46,857 nucleotides of DNA from CAYUUW01 sp964448005 (GCA_964448005.1 CAYUUW010000004.1:1-46857), one strand, 5' to 3'. Shown: positions 24,110 through 32,770, numbered from the stretch's first letter. Translations and numbers: made by a program. The notes: a model not told the origin generated them from the sequence alone.

Positions 24110-26199
24110 TTAATCCCGAAGGAGCATCAAAAATTCGCTCTCCTCAATGATCGTCACGCCCAGCTTTTGGGCTGTCTCGTATTTGCTGCCCGGCTCGGTG
24201 CCGGCCAGCACGTAGTCCGTCTTTTTGCTCACGCTGCTGCTCGTTTTTCCTCCATGCTGCTTCACCAGGGCCTTGGCGACATCCCGGCTCAGGCTNNNNN
24301 NNNNNGAGCCGTCTGATTCAGGGTGATGCGCACTCCATGGCGCTGGAGCTTTTGGAGCAAGCGGGCAGCTTCCTCCGTCCGGAACCAGTCGTGGATGGAG
24401 TGGGCAACCTTTTCGCCGATGCCGTCGATCTCGTTCAGCTGATCCAGCGACAAGGCCAGAACCGCCTGGGTCAGCTGCTCCGGTTCGGCCACTTGGATTT
24501 CGTGATGGGGCGAGCCGGAGGGGTCACTGAATAGGCTGAGCTGGTCGCGCTGCTGCTCTTTCAGGAAGGGGATCGTGTGCGTTGGAAGCTCAAGGCGGCT
24601 GGCCAGCAATTCGGCGGTCTCCTCGCCTACGTGGCGGATGCCCAAGGCGAAGATGAGGCGGGGGAGGGGAATGAGCTTTGCTTTCTCCAGGGCTGCCATC
24701 AGGTTCTCGGCCTTCTTTTCCTTGAAGAGCTCCAGCTGCATCAGTTGGCTGGACTGCAGCGCGAAAATATCCCCCGCGTCCTCGATCAGTTTCAGCTCGA
24801 CCAGCTGGGCGATGACCTTCTCCCCCAAGCCCTCGATATCGAAGGCCTTGCGGGAAACAAAATGCTCCAGCTGCTGCTGGTGAACGGCGAAGCAGGCGGG
24901 ATTGGGGCAGCGCCGCTGCACTTCGCCTTCGGGCTTATGCGTCGGCGTATCGCACACGGGGCATTCGGTAGGCATGCGGAAGGGCCGCTCCTTTCCTGTC
25001 CGGAGCTCGTGGAGCACCTGCACCACTTCCGGAATAATGTCCCCGGCCTTTTGGATGATCACCGTGTCCCCGATGCGGATGCCCTTGCGCTCGATCTCCT
25101 CCTCGTTGTGCAGGGTGGCCCGGGCCACGGTGCTGCCGGCCACCAGCACGGGCTTGAGGATCGCCACAGGCGTCAGGGCTCCGGTTCGCCCCACCTGGAT
25201 CTCGATGTCCAGGATCTGCGTGGTGGATTGCTCGGCAGGGAATTTGAAGGCGATGGCCCAGCGGGGCGATTTCGCCGTGGAGCCCAAAAGGCTTTGGTGG
25301 CGGAAGGAATTGACTTTGACCACGAGCCCGTCGATCAGGTAGTCCAGCTCTTCGCGCTTCTTTTCCCGGGCTTTCATTTCGCTCAGAATGCTTTCGCTGC
25401 CGGAATGCTGAGCAAAATTTTTGTTCACAGTAAATCCCAGCGCCTGGAGGCAGTCCAAGGTTTCTTTCTGGCTTTCCTTCTGAAACTTCTCTGCTCCTGC
25501 GCCGTGCGCCTTGAGGCTGTAGAAGAACAGGCTAAGGCGCCTTTGGGCCGCCACCTGGGGGTCCAGTTCGCGGATGGTGCCGGCGGCGGCGTTGCGGGGA
25601 TTGGCAAAGGCCTCCTCCTCGCCCAGGTTCATGCGCTCGAAGTCCGATTTCTTCATGTACACTTCGCCGCCCACTTCCAGCAAGGGGTAGTCTTCCAGGC
25701 TCATTCCGCCGATGGCATTCAGCTCCAGGGGGGCGTTCTGAATGGTTTTGACGGTGTGCGTCACGTCTTCGCCGTAGGTTCCGTCGCCCCGGGTGATGGC
25801 CCTAATGAGCCTGCCTTTCTCGTAGATCAGCGAGAGGTTCAGCCCGTCGATCTTGAGCTCGCTGACATAGTCCAGCTTTTCCCCGGGCACCAGCTTCAGT
25901 ATCCGTTCCTCCCACTCGCGCAGCTCCTCTTCCGAAAAGCAGTCGCTGAGGGACTGCTTGGGCGTGAGGTGCTGGATTTTGGGGAACTTGCCCGAAAGGG
26001 CGCTGCCCACGCGCTGGGTGGGGGAGTCGGGGGTGACGAATTCCGGAAACTGGGCCTCCAGCTGGTGCAGCTCCTTTTTGATCTGGTCGCGCGCGGCTTC
26101 GGAGACTTCGTTCCTGTCGAGCACGAAATAGTCGTAGTTCCACTTCTTGAGCCACTCCTTCAAGGCTTCGATCCGCTGTTTGATTTCTTGCTTATTCAT
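24110..26199 (-). CDS. ligA: NAD-dependent DNA ligase, interrupted by an assembly gap
   Basis: It seals nicks in replication and repair. From ATG 26199: Ia domain (DYFVLDRNEVSEAARDQIKK), the adenylation motif SELKIDGLNLSLIY (Lys-Ile-Asp-Gly), TRGDGTYGEDVT, OB fold (VGRTGALTPVAILKPVLVAG), zinc finger Cys residues in CPVCDTPTHKPEGEVQRRC, helix-hairpin-helix domain (FDIEGLGEKVIAQLVELKLI). After the N run (24296-24305) the C-terminal BRCT domain continues in a different frame: LSRDVAKALVKQHGGKTSSS, VSKKTDYVLAG, ending FLMLLRD with TAA at 24112-24110. The frame change is explained by the 10-N placeholder, so I treat it as one gene. The missing part is the start of BRCT. Confidence 0.95.
24296..24305. 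other. Assembly gap (10 N) inside ligA
   Basis: Ten N of placeholder length. By comparison with other LigA proteins the lost sequence should encode the start of BRCT (a GKTFVLTGTL-like segment). Confidence 0.95.
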
Positions 26200-26245
26200 G
26201 ATTGCTAGATTGTAGCGAAAAATGGAATTCGCCAAAAATTTTCAT

Positions 26246-26273
26246 TTGACATTTAATAATATAAATTTATAAT
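26246..26273 (+). promoter_or_regulatory. Perfect-consensus promoter
   Basis: TTGACA (26246-26251), 16 bp, TATAAT (26268-26273). Both hexamers match the consensus fully. It drives the membrane protein gene at 26386 with a leader of about 105 nt. Confidence 0.8.
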
Positions 26274-26385
26274 CTCTCCAGTTTTTAGTGGTCTTTTGCT
26301 TAAAGGCTGAATTTAATGAGCGTTCATCGGTCGACAGCAACTCAACCTTCACCGAAGCCACGTTTAGCGGTCTTTGGATGGCTGC

Positions 26386-27030
26386 ATGCCTGATTCCGAA
26401 GCCCCGCTCACTGAATTATTGAAAGTCGTGACTCTGTATTTAACTCTATTTAGCTATGGGGTCACGGCTTTCAATTGGAACAACATCCTCACCCGCACAC
26501 AGGAGTACAGTCTCATGGCTTCGATTTCCCGTTTCCTTCTCAAGCTCTTCCTTGGCCTGCTCTTGGGCACCCTCTTTGCCGGAATTGCAATGGCTCTGGC
26601 TTTCGACCCATCCTTCAGTGGAAGCCTGAGCCTCAGTTTTACCATCATTCTTTGGATCCTGGGTGTCATCATCCTGATTCTCACCGTGTATCCCGGTTGT
26701 TTGGCTTACGGCATTCTCATGCTTCTTCTGTGGATAGTCAAAGACAACCTGAGTACCTACTCTCAGGTACCGGCTTGGCTGAATTCCATCTGGATTCTAT
26801 TCACAGAGGACTACCCGTGGAAATCCTTCCTGTTCGGCTCGTCCTTCTTTTCCTTCCTCCTCTACACTTGGATCATCATTAGCAGTTTCAAATCTCCGGG
26901 CGGGCGAAGGGATTCATCGTCTGGGGATTCAGGAGGGGGTGGGGGGTCAGATAGCGATGGCCTGGTGGTTTACGCCGCTTTTCCCCTCGCTTCCGACAGT
27001 GGCGGTGGGGGTGATGCTGGCGACGACTGA
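26386..27030 (+). CDS. Membrane protein with Gly/Ser-rich tail, unknown function
   Basis: 214 residues from ATG 26386. About four membrane helices (LLKVVTLYLTLFSYGVTAF; LFLGLLLGTLFAGIAMALAF; FTIILWILGVIILILTVYPG; LFGSSFFSFLLYTWIIISSF). The C-terminus is low-complexity: DSSSGDSGGGGGSDSDG and later DSGGGGDAGDD, like the tails of some TPM-domain and surface proteins. A start at 26374 (TTG) is possible. A 100-nt leader separates it from a perfect promoter. Family not recognised. Confidence 0.6.
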   Translation: MPDSEAPLTELLKVVTLYLTLFSYGVTAFNWNNILTRTQEYSLMASISRFLLKLFLGLLLGTLFAGIAMALAFDPSFSGSLSLSFTIILWILGVIILILTVYPGCLAYGILMLLLWIVKDNLSTYSQVPAWLNSIWILFTEDYPWKSFLFGSSFFSFLLYTWIIISSFKSPGGRRDSSSGDSGGGGGSDSDGLVVYAAFPLASDSGGGGDAGDD

Positions 27031-27157
27031 ACCGCACCCGCTCCGGCGTTTGCGGCGGCCTGACCCGCCTCATTTCTTTGGATCCACTCGATCCAATCGC
27101 CACCCAAGAGCTTCGGCTCGAGGGTGGCCTTTAATTATGGCGGAAACCCTCTTGGCA

Positions 27158-27187
27158 TTGGACTTTCCGCCTGTTTTCTGCTAAAAT
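27158..27187 (+). promoter_or_regulatory. Promoter of the 27202 gene
   Basis: TTGGAC (27158-27163), 18 bp, TAAAAT (27182-27187) preceded by TGC. The start of transcription would be only about 8 nt before ATG 27202. The remainder of 27031-27201 shows no gene. Confidence 0.5.
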
Positions 27188-27201
27188 AAGAAGATTGAAA
27201 A

Positions 27202-28656
27202 ATGACCCCGGATCAATTGGCGAAAGCAAGCCCATTCACCAAAGCGCCAGAATCCAAGGAGGCGGCGGACCCGTCGCTGAGGCTGCTCTATGGCTTTATT
27301 CGGGGCATCGACTGGGGCAAGGTCGGAGACCTTCCCGACACCCCGAATTTGCCGGCAGTGGCCAAGGATTGGCTCGGGCGCATGCCGGGCAATGCGCAAG
27401 CCGCCGAGGCCACCAGGAGCTCCGTTGAAGCGACCGTAGCCCTTCCGGAAAGCGAAGGCTTGGCCAGCGCCGCGTCCGACCGGGTCAAGGCGGAGCACTT
27501 CCGCTGGCTGCTGAGCCTGGCCGGCAGGGGCCTGCTGGCAGATTCCCCTTTGGGCGGGGAGCTCCTGGCCCTTTCGGATTTCGCCGGAAGCCGCGGCATC
27601 CAGCCCTGCACCCTTTCTCCAGCCGAAGATGATCAGCTCGCCTCGCTCGATGCTGCGGATCTTGAGGGCCAGAAGAGAAGGCTGGAATCCTTTGCTGATC
27701 CAAAAATCCTTGAGGAAGAGATTGCCTCCATTCAAAAAAAAGTGGATCGTGCTAGAGAATTGGAGAGGTTAATAGAAGGAGGAAGATGGCCCACAAAACA
27801 AGACGAATACGAGCACGAGCTGGCCCAGCTTCAAAGGACAACCTTCGGTTTTAAAGGAATTTTGACTTTGGATGAGGCTTTGTCGGAGCTTGAAGGGTTC
27901 CGGCGTGACAGAGTCCGTCAAAGCGGACTGAATGAGATCTATCAAGACATAGAAATAAGAAAGGAGCTCAGGCGAAGATCGAAGAAGGAAGCCGAAAGCG
28001 AGAAGGCCTTCGTCGATTCCGTCAAGGGCTCCCCGGACCTGCTTCTGAACCCCATGCTCCGTCTTTACCGTCAGGAATACAGTAATCTGCCCGAAGACAT
28101 CAGGGCCCGAGCAAGCTGGGAGGATATCTTATTTCGTTTGCTTGACGGGGAGTTCAAAGGGCTCAAACTGGCGAATGCGATGCAGGGCGGAGGTCAATTG
28201 TTCGGCATCGATCGGAACGGCAAAGCATTGTTCAAGGACAGGGGCGTAGAGCCGGTGATGTACGGCTTTGACTCGGAGGGCGGGCTGATGCGGATCTACG
28301 ATCGCGATCCGGAAAAGATGGCGGCAATAGAAACATGGGCTAATTACAATGTGATCCGATCTCAGGCCCACAAAGAAGGTTACGAACTATTCCCCTTCGA
28401 TCCTGCTAACAGTGATCGTTTCAGCGATGAAATGACGCAGGTTCAGGCCCACACGAAGGAACCTTTCGTGGCAAGTCAAAATCGAAGGGAATGGCGCTTT
28501 TCCTGGCTTGAATCGGATGATAGCCCTGAATATGCTAGATGCGCCCGGTTTGATCCTGGGTCTTTTGGGGCTAGCCCTGGTGGCGCGCGTGTGGTTCTGG
28601 ATTATTCTGGTGAGCAGGGTTCGGGAAGGGGTGCTATGCGACTGCTAAGAGTTTGA
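27202..28656 (+). CDS. Hypothetical protein with a possible DUF4256-like C-terminal domain
   Basis: 484 residues, soluble. Residues about 1-150 are Ala/Leu-rich; about 150-275 are strongly charged and probably coiled coil (ILEEEIASIQKKVDRARELE; IRKELRRRSKKEAESEKAFV). The C-terminal half (from about 275) carries GGGQLFGIDRNGKALFKD, a central A-x-x-A-x-x-x-GYELFPF segment, and ends GGARVVLDYS plus GRGAMRLLRV. That layout recalls DUF4256 proteins, which end in a similar RGFRxxLxV, but the match is weak. Near-leaderless transcript predicted. A terminator follows at 28685-28730. Confidence 0.6.
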   Translation: MTPDQLAKASPFTKAPESKEAADPSLRLLYGFIRGIDWGKVGDLPDTPNLPAVAKDWLGRMPGNAQAAEATRSSVEATVALPESEGLASAASDRVKAEHFRWLLSLAGRGLLADSPLGGELLALSDFAGSRGIQPCTLSPAEDDQLASLDAADLEGQKRRLESFADPKILEEEIASIQKKVDRARELERLIEGGRWPTKQDEYEHELAQLQRTTFGFKGILTLDEALSELEGFRRDRVRQSGLNEIYQDIEIRKELRRRSKKEAESEKAFVDSVKGSPDLLLNPMLRLYRQEYSNLPEDIRARASWEDILFRLLDGEFKGLKLANAMQGGGQLFGIDRNGKALFKDRGVEPVMYGFDSEGGLMRIYDRDPEKMAAIETWANYNVIRSQAHKEGYELFPFDPANSDRFSDEMTQVQAHTKEPFVASQNRREWRFSWLESDDSPEYARCARFDPGSFGASPGGARVVLDYSGEQGSGRGAMRLLRV

Positions 28657-28684
28657 ACTTAAGGCAATTTATGAGCAGCAGTTG

Positions 28685-28730
28685 AAAAGGCCAATTTGAC
28701 AGCGAGCTTATGGACTTTTGGCCTTTTTTT
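28685..28730 (+). terminator. Terminator of the 27202 gene, with the next promoter nested inside
   Basis: AAAAGGCCAA (28685-28694) pairs with TTGGCCTTTT (28718-28727), then a T run to 28731. The 23-nt loop contains the -35 of the pilT promoter. Confidence 0.75.
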
Positions 28731-28739
28731 TGCTATAAT
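28711..28739 (+). promoter_or_regulatory. Promoter of pilT
   Basis: TGGACT (28711-28716), 17 bp, TATAAT (28734-28739) with TGC before it. The -35 lies in the loop and the spacer in the 3' arm of the upstream terminator. Leader of about 55 nt to ATG 28802. Confidence 0.6.
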
Positions 28740-28801
28740 CAATGGATATACACCTTTGCTCTTCTGAGTTCTGGTGCATTACAAAAAACCAAAAAAAAGA
28801 C

Positions 28802-29869
28802 ATGAAAGTCGATCTGACTACCCTGATCCGCAATGCGGTTTCGCAGGACTCCCCCGATCTGCACCTGCGCGTGGGCCAGCCGCCCATTGTGCGCCTGAGC
28901 AACGGCGAATTGAGCGCCTTTCAGGAGGTCGACCCTTTGACGAAGGCCGATATCGAGGAGATCATTGCCAGCATTGCCAACCCTGCCCAGCAGGAGGCTT
29001 TCCGGAACGACTACCAGGTGGATTTTTCGTACCACATCGAGGGCCTTTCGCGCTTCCGCATCAACCTGTTCCAGGAGCAGGGCGGCCCGGCTATTTCGCT
29101 GCGCATCATCCCCAGCCACATTCCTTCCTTGCAGGAGATCGGCTTGGGGGAAGTGGCCCAGTCTTTGGCGATGCTGCCCAATGGCCTGGTGCTGGTGACC
29201 GGAGCCACCGGCTCGGGGAAATCGACCACTTTGGCGGCCCTGCTGGACTACATCAACCAGAACCGCAACTGCCACATCATCACCATTGAGGACCCCATTG
29301 AGTACACCTACCGCAGCAAACGGAGCCTGATCACCCAGCGCGAGCTCAATGCCCACACCAAAAGCTTTTCCCAGGCGATCCGCGGGGCGCTCCGGCAGGA
29401 CCCGGATGTGGTCATGGTGGGCGAAATGCGCGATCTGGAGACGATTTCCGCCGCCATCACCTTGGCGGAAACGGGGCACTTGGTGCTTTCCACCTTGCAC
29501 ACGCGCGATGCGGTGCAGACGGTCGATCGCATCATCGATGTTTTCCCTGCCAACCAGCAGGGGCAGATCCGGGCTCAGCTGTCCTCGGGGCTGAAAGGGG
29601 TGATTTCGCAGGCCCTGGTTCCGCGCAGCGACGGAAAAAGCGGCCGCGTGGCTGCGCGCGAGGTGATGCTGGTGAACGATGCGGTGCGCAATTGCATCCT
29701 GAGCGGCCAAACCAATCAGATCTATTCGATCATACAGATCAACGGGGCCCAGGGCATGCAGCTCATGGACCGCTCCCTGGAGGATCTTTTCCGGCAAGGG
29801 CTGATCAGCCAGGAGCAGGCTTTTGCTCACGCCACGGATCTAGAATCGCTGCAGCAGAGGATTGGATAG
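28802..29869 (+). CDS. pilT: Type IV pilus twitching ATPase PilT
   Basis: 355 residues from ATG 28802 (an earlier start at 28742 would lie before the predicted transcript start). N-terminal PAS-like domain (SPDLHLRVGQPPIVRLSNGE), then the secretion ATPase core: Walker A GATGSGKSTTLAALL, Asp box ITIEDPIEY, Walker B DPDVVMVGEMRD and His box LVLSTLHTRDA, followed by the PilT pattern MLVNDAVRNCILSGQTNQIY. Known: PilT hexamers power pilus retraction. No other pilus genes are in the window. Its stop is 1 bp from the end of the convergent regulator gene. Confidence 0.95.
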   Translation: MKVDLTTLIRNAVSQDSPDLHLRVGQPPIVRLSNGELSAFQEVDPLTKADIEEIIASIANPAQQEAFRNDYQVDFSYHIEGLSRFRINLFQEQGGPAISLRIIPSHIPSLQEIGLGEVAQSLAMLPNGLVLVTGATGSGKSTTLAALLDYINQNRNCHIITIEDPIEYTYRSKRSLITQRELNAHTKSFSQAIRGALRQDPDVVMVGEMRDLETISAAITLAETGHLVLSTLHTRDAVQTVDRIIDVFPANQQGQIRAQLSSGLKGVISQALVPRSDGKSGRVAAREVMLVNDAVRNCILSGQTNQIYSIIQINGAQGMQLMDRSLEDLFRQGLISQEQAFAHATDLESLQQRIG

Positions 29870-29870
29870 G

Positions 29871-30908
29871 TTAACCCTCATTATTTACAAGGCCCCTTCT
29901 GATCATATAGTCTACCTCCTTGTTAGCGTGAATGTAGCTGATTTGGATATGCGGATGTTCGTTTTGGAAAACACGGAAAATTTGATCTACAAAGGCTTGC
30001 CCCACCGAATCGACTCCCTTGAAATCCAGGACAATGGTTTTAAACTTTTCCAACCCCATCACAAGCCGTTTGGCCTGTGAGCGGGAAGCATGCGGATCCA
30101 ACGGATCATTGCTCAGGGCAACAGAAACGATCGTTTTGGTGAATCCAACATCTATGTCCGCATATTGATCGAAGATTTTCCTCGCCTCTCTTTTTGAATT
30201 CAAGTTGATTTCCATTTTCACCCAAGTACCGGGACCAAATTCCTCTTCATTTCTCTCTTTCGAAAAAAGCCACTCTTCGTTCTGGAAGGTGTAATGCAGG
30301 TTTCCTGAAAAAATAGAGAAACGGTCGAACATTCTGGAGGTAAAAAAGATTCCTTGCCCCGAGTGTCTTGAAGGATCGGTGGTGAATTTTCCTTTAGAAA
30401 GATGGAGGATGGATTCCTTAATTGAATCCAGCCTCAAGGCTTCTTGAATTTTTTTGAAAATTCCTATGCCATTGTCCATGATGCTCATCACTAGTCTCTC
30501 CTTCAGTGGCCCCGCCTTCAGAATCGTAACGTCTGCAAAAATTGTCCTCCCTTCTGAATGGTCTATGGCATTATTGTAGATTTCGGAAAAACCATAAGAG
30601 CAGATGCTATAGATATTTTGAGGGCATCCGGAAAGAATTGGCTTTACATATTTAAGCCAAATCTCGTCTTCCGCCAGTCCTGGCCTGATCTTTTCTGTAA
30701 ATTCGATGAAGCCTCCTTCAGCCAAGAAATAGCGGCTACCTCGAGTCCCCCCTGTTTTTATTAGCCCTCCTGCTTTAACAGCTTTTGAAACGTAATAATG
30801 AGCTCTTTGCCTGGATATTTCAAATTGCTTTGCAACAATGGCTACTAAATCCCAAGAATGTTCTTGGACCTTTTTTAAGATAAAGTTTTCGATCGATTCC
30901 TCGTGCAT
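29871..30908 (-). CDS. Winged-helix - GHKL ATPase - DUF4325 (STAS-like) regulator
   Basis: 345 residues. Residues about 10-65 form a winged helix-turn-helix (AIVAKQFEISRQRAHYYVSK; GLIKTGGTRGSRYFL). Residues about 95-250 form a GHKL/HATPase fold: N box FSEIYNNAIDHSEG, G1 box MDNGIGI and G2-like SGQGIFFTSRMF. No dimerisation/phospho-His domain is seen. The C-terminal 70 residues (FKTIVLDFKGVDSVGQAFVD; QISYIHANKEVDYMIRR) match DUF4325, a STAS-like domain. The layout suggests a DNA-binding protein switched by ATP or a partner, in the manner of anti-sigma kinases and their antagonists. It is AT-richer than its neighbours and sits directly behind a 22-bp tandem array holding its only visible promoters. 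Confidence 0.85.
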   Translation of the reverse strand: MHEESIENFILKKVQEHSWDLVAIVAKQFEISRQRAHYYVSKAVKAGGLIKTGGTRGSRYFLAEGGFIEFTEKIRPGLAEDEIWLKYVKPILSGCPQNIYSICSYGFSEIYNNAIDHSEGRTIFADVTILKAGPLKERLVMSIMDNGIGIFKKIQEALRLDSIKESILHLSKGKFTTDPSRHSGQGIFFTSRMFDRFSIFSGNLHYTFQNEEWLFSKERNEEEFGPGTWVKMEINLNSKREARKIFDQYADIDVGFTKTIVSVALSNDPLDPHASRSQAKRLVMGLEKFKTIVLDFKGVDSVGQAFVDQIFRVFQNEHPHIQISYIHANKEVDYMIRRGLVNNEG

Positions 30909-30926
30909 ACTTCAAGCTTGAAAAAA

Positions 30927-31121
30927 ATTGTAAACCCCTCTTTCNNNNNNNNNNNNNNNNNNNNNNNNNNNNNNNNNNNNNNNNNNNNNNNNNNNNNNNN
31001 NNNNNNNNNNNNNNNNNNNNNNNNNNNNNNNNNNNNNNNNNNNNCAACATTGTAAACCCCTCTTTCCAACATTGTAAACCCCTCTTTCCAACATTGTAAA
31101 CCCCTCTTTCCAACATTGTAA
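30927..31121. repeat. 22-bp tandem repeat array (with assembly gap) upstream of the HTH-ATPase gene
   Basis: The unit begins CAACATTGTAAACCCC and ends TCTTTC. Three exact full units lie at 31045-31066, 31067-31088 and 31089-31110, with a partial unit at each edge (30927-30944 and 31111-31121). N at 30945-31044 hide an unknown number. There are no spacers. On the coding strand of the regulator each unit contains TTTACAATG: TTACAA of one unit and TACAAT of the next are exactly 17 bp apart, a promoter-like pair repeated in every unit. The unit has no stop codon in any minus-strand frame. Confidence 0.95.
30945..31044. other. Assembly gap (100 N) within the tandem array
   Basis: One hundred N, a standard placeholder, flanked on both sides by repeat units. 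The array is therefore probably longer than could be assembled. Confidence 0.95.
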
Positions 31122-31155
31122 TGAGGTAGGGGAAAGATCCAGTCGCTATTCGAAA

Positions 31156-31947
31156 TTAACACGTCTGAGCCTCCTGCTGCATCTCCAGAATCCTTCCTCT
31201 CGTTAAGTCCACCAGCGCATCTACGTCTTTCTCTGTCATTCCTTCGGTGGGAATACGCTCTCCAAAAGCGACCCTGACTCTTCCTGGCCGGGCTATTCTG
31301 CTGTGCCTGCTCATGGCTCTAAAAGAGCCGTCGATATAGGCAGGAACGACGGAAGTCTGGGTTTGAATCGCAGTATGCGCGAAGCCCTTTTTGAGCTTCC
31401 CTATTTTTCCGTCCTCAGACCGGGTCCCTTGGGCGAAGAAGACTGTATTCATCTTTTGCTCAGCCAATTCCTTGGCCCGCGCATTTATAGCAGCCTTGGC
31501 TTCTGCTGTATTTTTTCGGTCGATAGGAGGGATTCCCATTGTTCTCACGATTCCCCGGAGGAAAGGAGCCCTGTCTAGGCTTTCTTTAGCCACAAAGGCC
31601 ATGTTCAGCCTTTTTCTGCCCAGGGCGGCGGCCAGAATAGGCGAGTCCAGCAGGCTGTCGTGATTGGAGGCCACAACGCTGGCTTCTTTGGAGCTCAGGT
31701 TTTCCAGTCCCTCCACCTCCAGCGGAATATCCAGGATTCCCAAAAGCGTAGCGCTCCACAGGGAGGCGATCCGGCTGGCAATCTCCTTGTCTCTGGGGGG
31801 ATCGGCCAGCTTTCCGGCTATGTTGATCACCGACCCGCCCGCCATGACCGAGGGGGCAAGAAAAGCCCCGGCCAAAAGCGAACGAAAGACGGCGATGGAA
31901 TTTTGGCCGGGGCTTTTCGGAAGGACTTCAGGGGTTTCCGAGGACAT
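31156..31947 (-). CDS. plsC: 1-acyl-glycerol-3-phosphate acyltransferase (PlsC family)
   Basis: 263 residues. It acylates lysophosphatidic acid or a related lipid at the membrane. Visible: catalytic ASNHDSLLDSPIL (H-x4-D), AFVAKESLDRAPFLRGIV, PPIDRKN, glycerol-phosphate-binding FFAQGTRSEDGKIG (F-x-x-G-T-R-S) and VVPAYIDGSF. A hydrophobic N-terminal stretch (LLAGAFLAPSVMAGGSVINI) may anchor it. ATG 31947 is preceded by AAACCCCCTCAAGC. Many CPR bacteria lack full lipid synthesis, so this could remodel scavenged lipids. The acceptor cannot be told. Confidence 0.88.
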   Translation of the reverse strand: MSSETPEVLPKSPGQNSIAVFRSLLAGAFLAPSVMAGGSVINIAGKLADPPRDKEIASRIASLWSATLLGILDIPLEVEGLENLSSKEASVVASNHDSLLDSPILAAALGRKRLNMAFVAKESLDRAPFLRGIVRTMGIPPIDRKNTAEAKAAINARAKELAEQKMNTVFFAQGTRSEDGKIGKLKKGFAHTAIQTQTSVVPAYIDGSFRAMSRHSRIARPGRVRVAFGERIPTEGMTEKDVDALVDLTRGRILEMQQEAQTC

Positions 31948-31999
31948 GCTTGAGGGGGTTTAAAAGCTCCTTGGCGCCTGGGAGCTTCGGGGGTCGATC

Positions 32000-32028
32000 A
32001 ATTTAAGCCTTATTTTCTGAGGAGTCAA
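32000..32028 (-). promoter_or_regulatory. Promoter of plsC
   Basis: Minus strand TTGACT (32028-32023), 17 bp, TAAATT (32005-32000), leader of about 45 nt. Confidence 0.6.
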
Positions 32029-32154
32029 ATGCGAAGCTTCAGGCCAAGATAGCTCACTCCTTCCTGGCTGCAGAAAAAACTTCCTCCTTGTGCTATGATG
32101 AAGGGGAAAATTCCGCCCGCCTCAATTCCATTCGCCTCTTAACTCCAGCGCCTT

Positions 32155-32697
32155 ACGGATACCCTTTCCCACGGCCTCTGGGCTGGCGCTCTCTCCAAAG
32201 GAATCGAAACTGAAAAGCGGCCGCCCAAATGGGGGTGGGCCGTGTTCTGGGGCATGTTCCCCGATCTTTTCGCCTTCGCCCCTCCTTTCGCCTGGCTGGC
32301 CTTTTCCCTGGTGACGGGCGGAATGCAGTTTTCGGATCTGCCCCGGCCCGATGCTGCTCCCGAAATGTCCCATTCCGGCTTTGCCGTTTTCGAACTGGCT
32401 GAAATGCTTTACCGATTCAGCCACAGTTTCGCGGTTTTTGGAATGGTGATGCTTCTCCTATGGCTATGGAAGAGAAGATTCTACTTCATCCTGCTAGGCT
32501 GGCCCCTTCATGTTTTGTACGACATTCCCACCCACACTCCTGAATTTTACCCGACCCCGCTGTTCTGGCCCTTGTCCGATTGGACCTTCCCCTACGGCTT
32601 TTCGTGGGGCCAGCCTTGGTTTATTGCGTTGAACTACTCGCTTCTGCTGATCGTTTATGCGTGGTTGTATGTGGCGAAGCGTAGGAGGGGGCGATGA
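32155..32697 (+). CDS. YdjM/LexA-regulated-type membrane hydrolase-like protein, apparent ACG start
   Basis: Protein of about 180 residues with about four membrane helices. Conserved polar residues sit as in membrane-bound metal-dependent hydrolase-like proteins: DTLSHGLWAGALSKG at the N-terminus, WGMFPDLFAFAPP, LYDIPTHTPEFYPTPLFWPL and WTFPYGFSWG. The family normally starts Met-Asp-Thr-x-Ser-His; here the codon at that place is ACG (32155), and no ATG, GTG or TTG lies between the upstream stop (32140) and GTG 32242. Starting at GTG 32242 would lose the first His. A TATGAT box with TGC before it is at 32094-32099. Confidence 0.6.
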   Translation, partial: TDTLSHGLWAGALSKGIETEKRPPKWGWAVFWGMFPDLFAFAPPFAWLAFSLVTGGMQFSDLPRPDAAPEMSHSGFAVFELAEMLYRFSHSFAVFGMVMLLLWLWKRRFYFILLGWPLHVLYDIPTHTPEFYPTPLFWPLSDWTFPYGFSWGQPWFIALNYSLLLIVYAWLYVAKRRRGR

Positions 32698-32770
32698 AGC
32701 CGAACGTTTCGCACTCCCTACATTTCCCTCCTTTTTTAGGCTATTCTTTGCTCATTCCAAGAAAATTCTT

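Noticed and set aside
24289..24310. Premature stop in ligA
   Set aside because: Produced by translating across the N placeholder; the BRCT domain resumes after it.
24577..26208. 543-codon plus frame
   Set aside because: Antisense shadow of ligA.
26379..26423. Possible 14-codon leader peptide before the 26386 gene
   Set aside because: Overlaps the gene start in another frame with no sign of attenuation.
30927..31121. CRISPR array
   Set aside because: Units are directly adjacent with no spacers and no cas genes are nearby.
30875..31162. Repeat-encoded peptides with LERGVYN-like units
   Set aside because: All three minus frames are open simply because the 22-bp unit has no stop; the gap prevents judging a real product.
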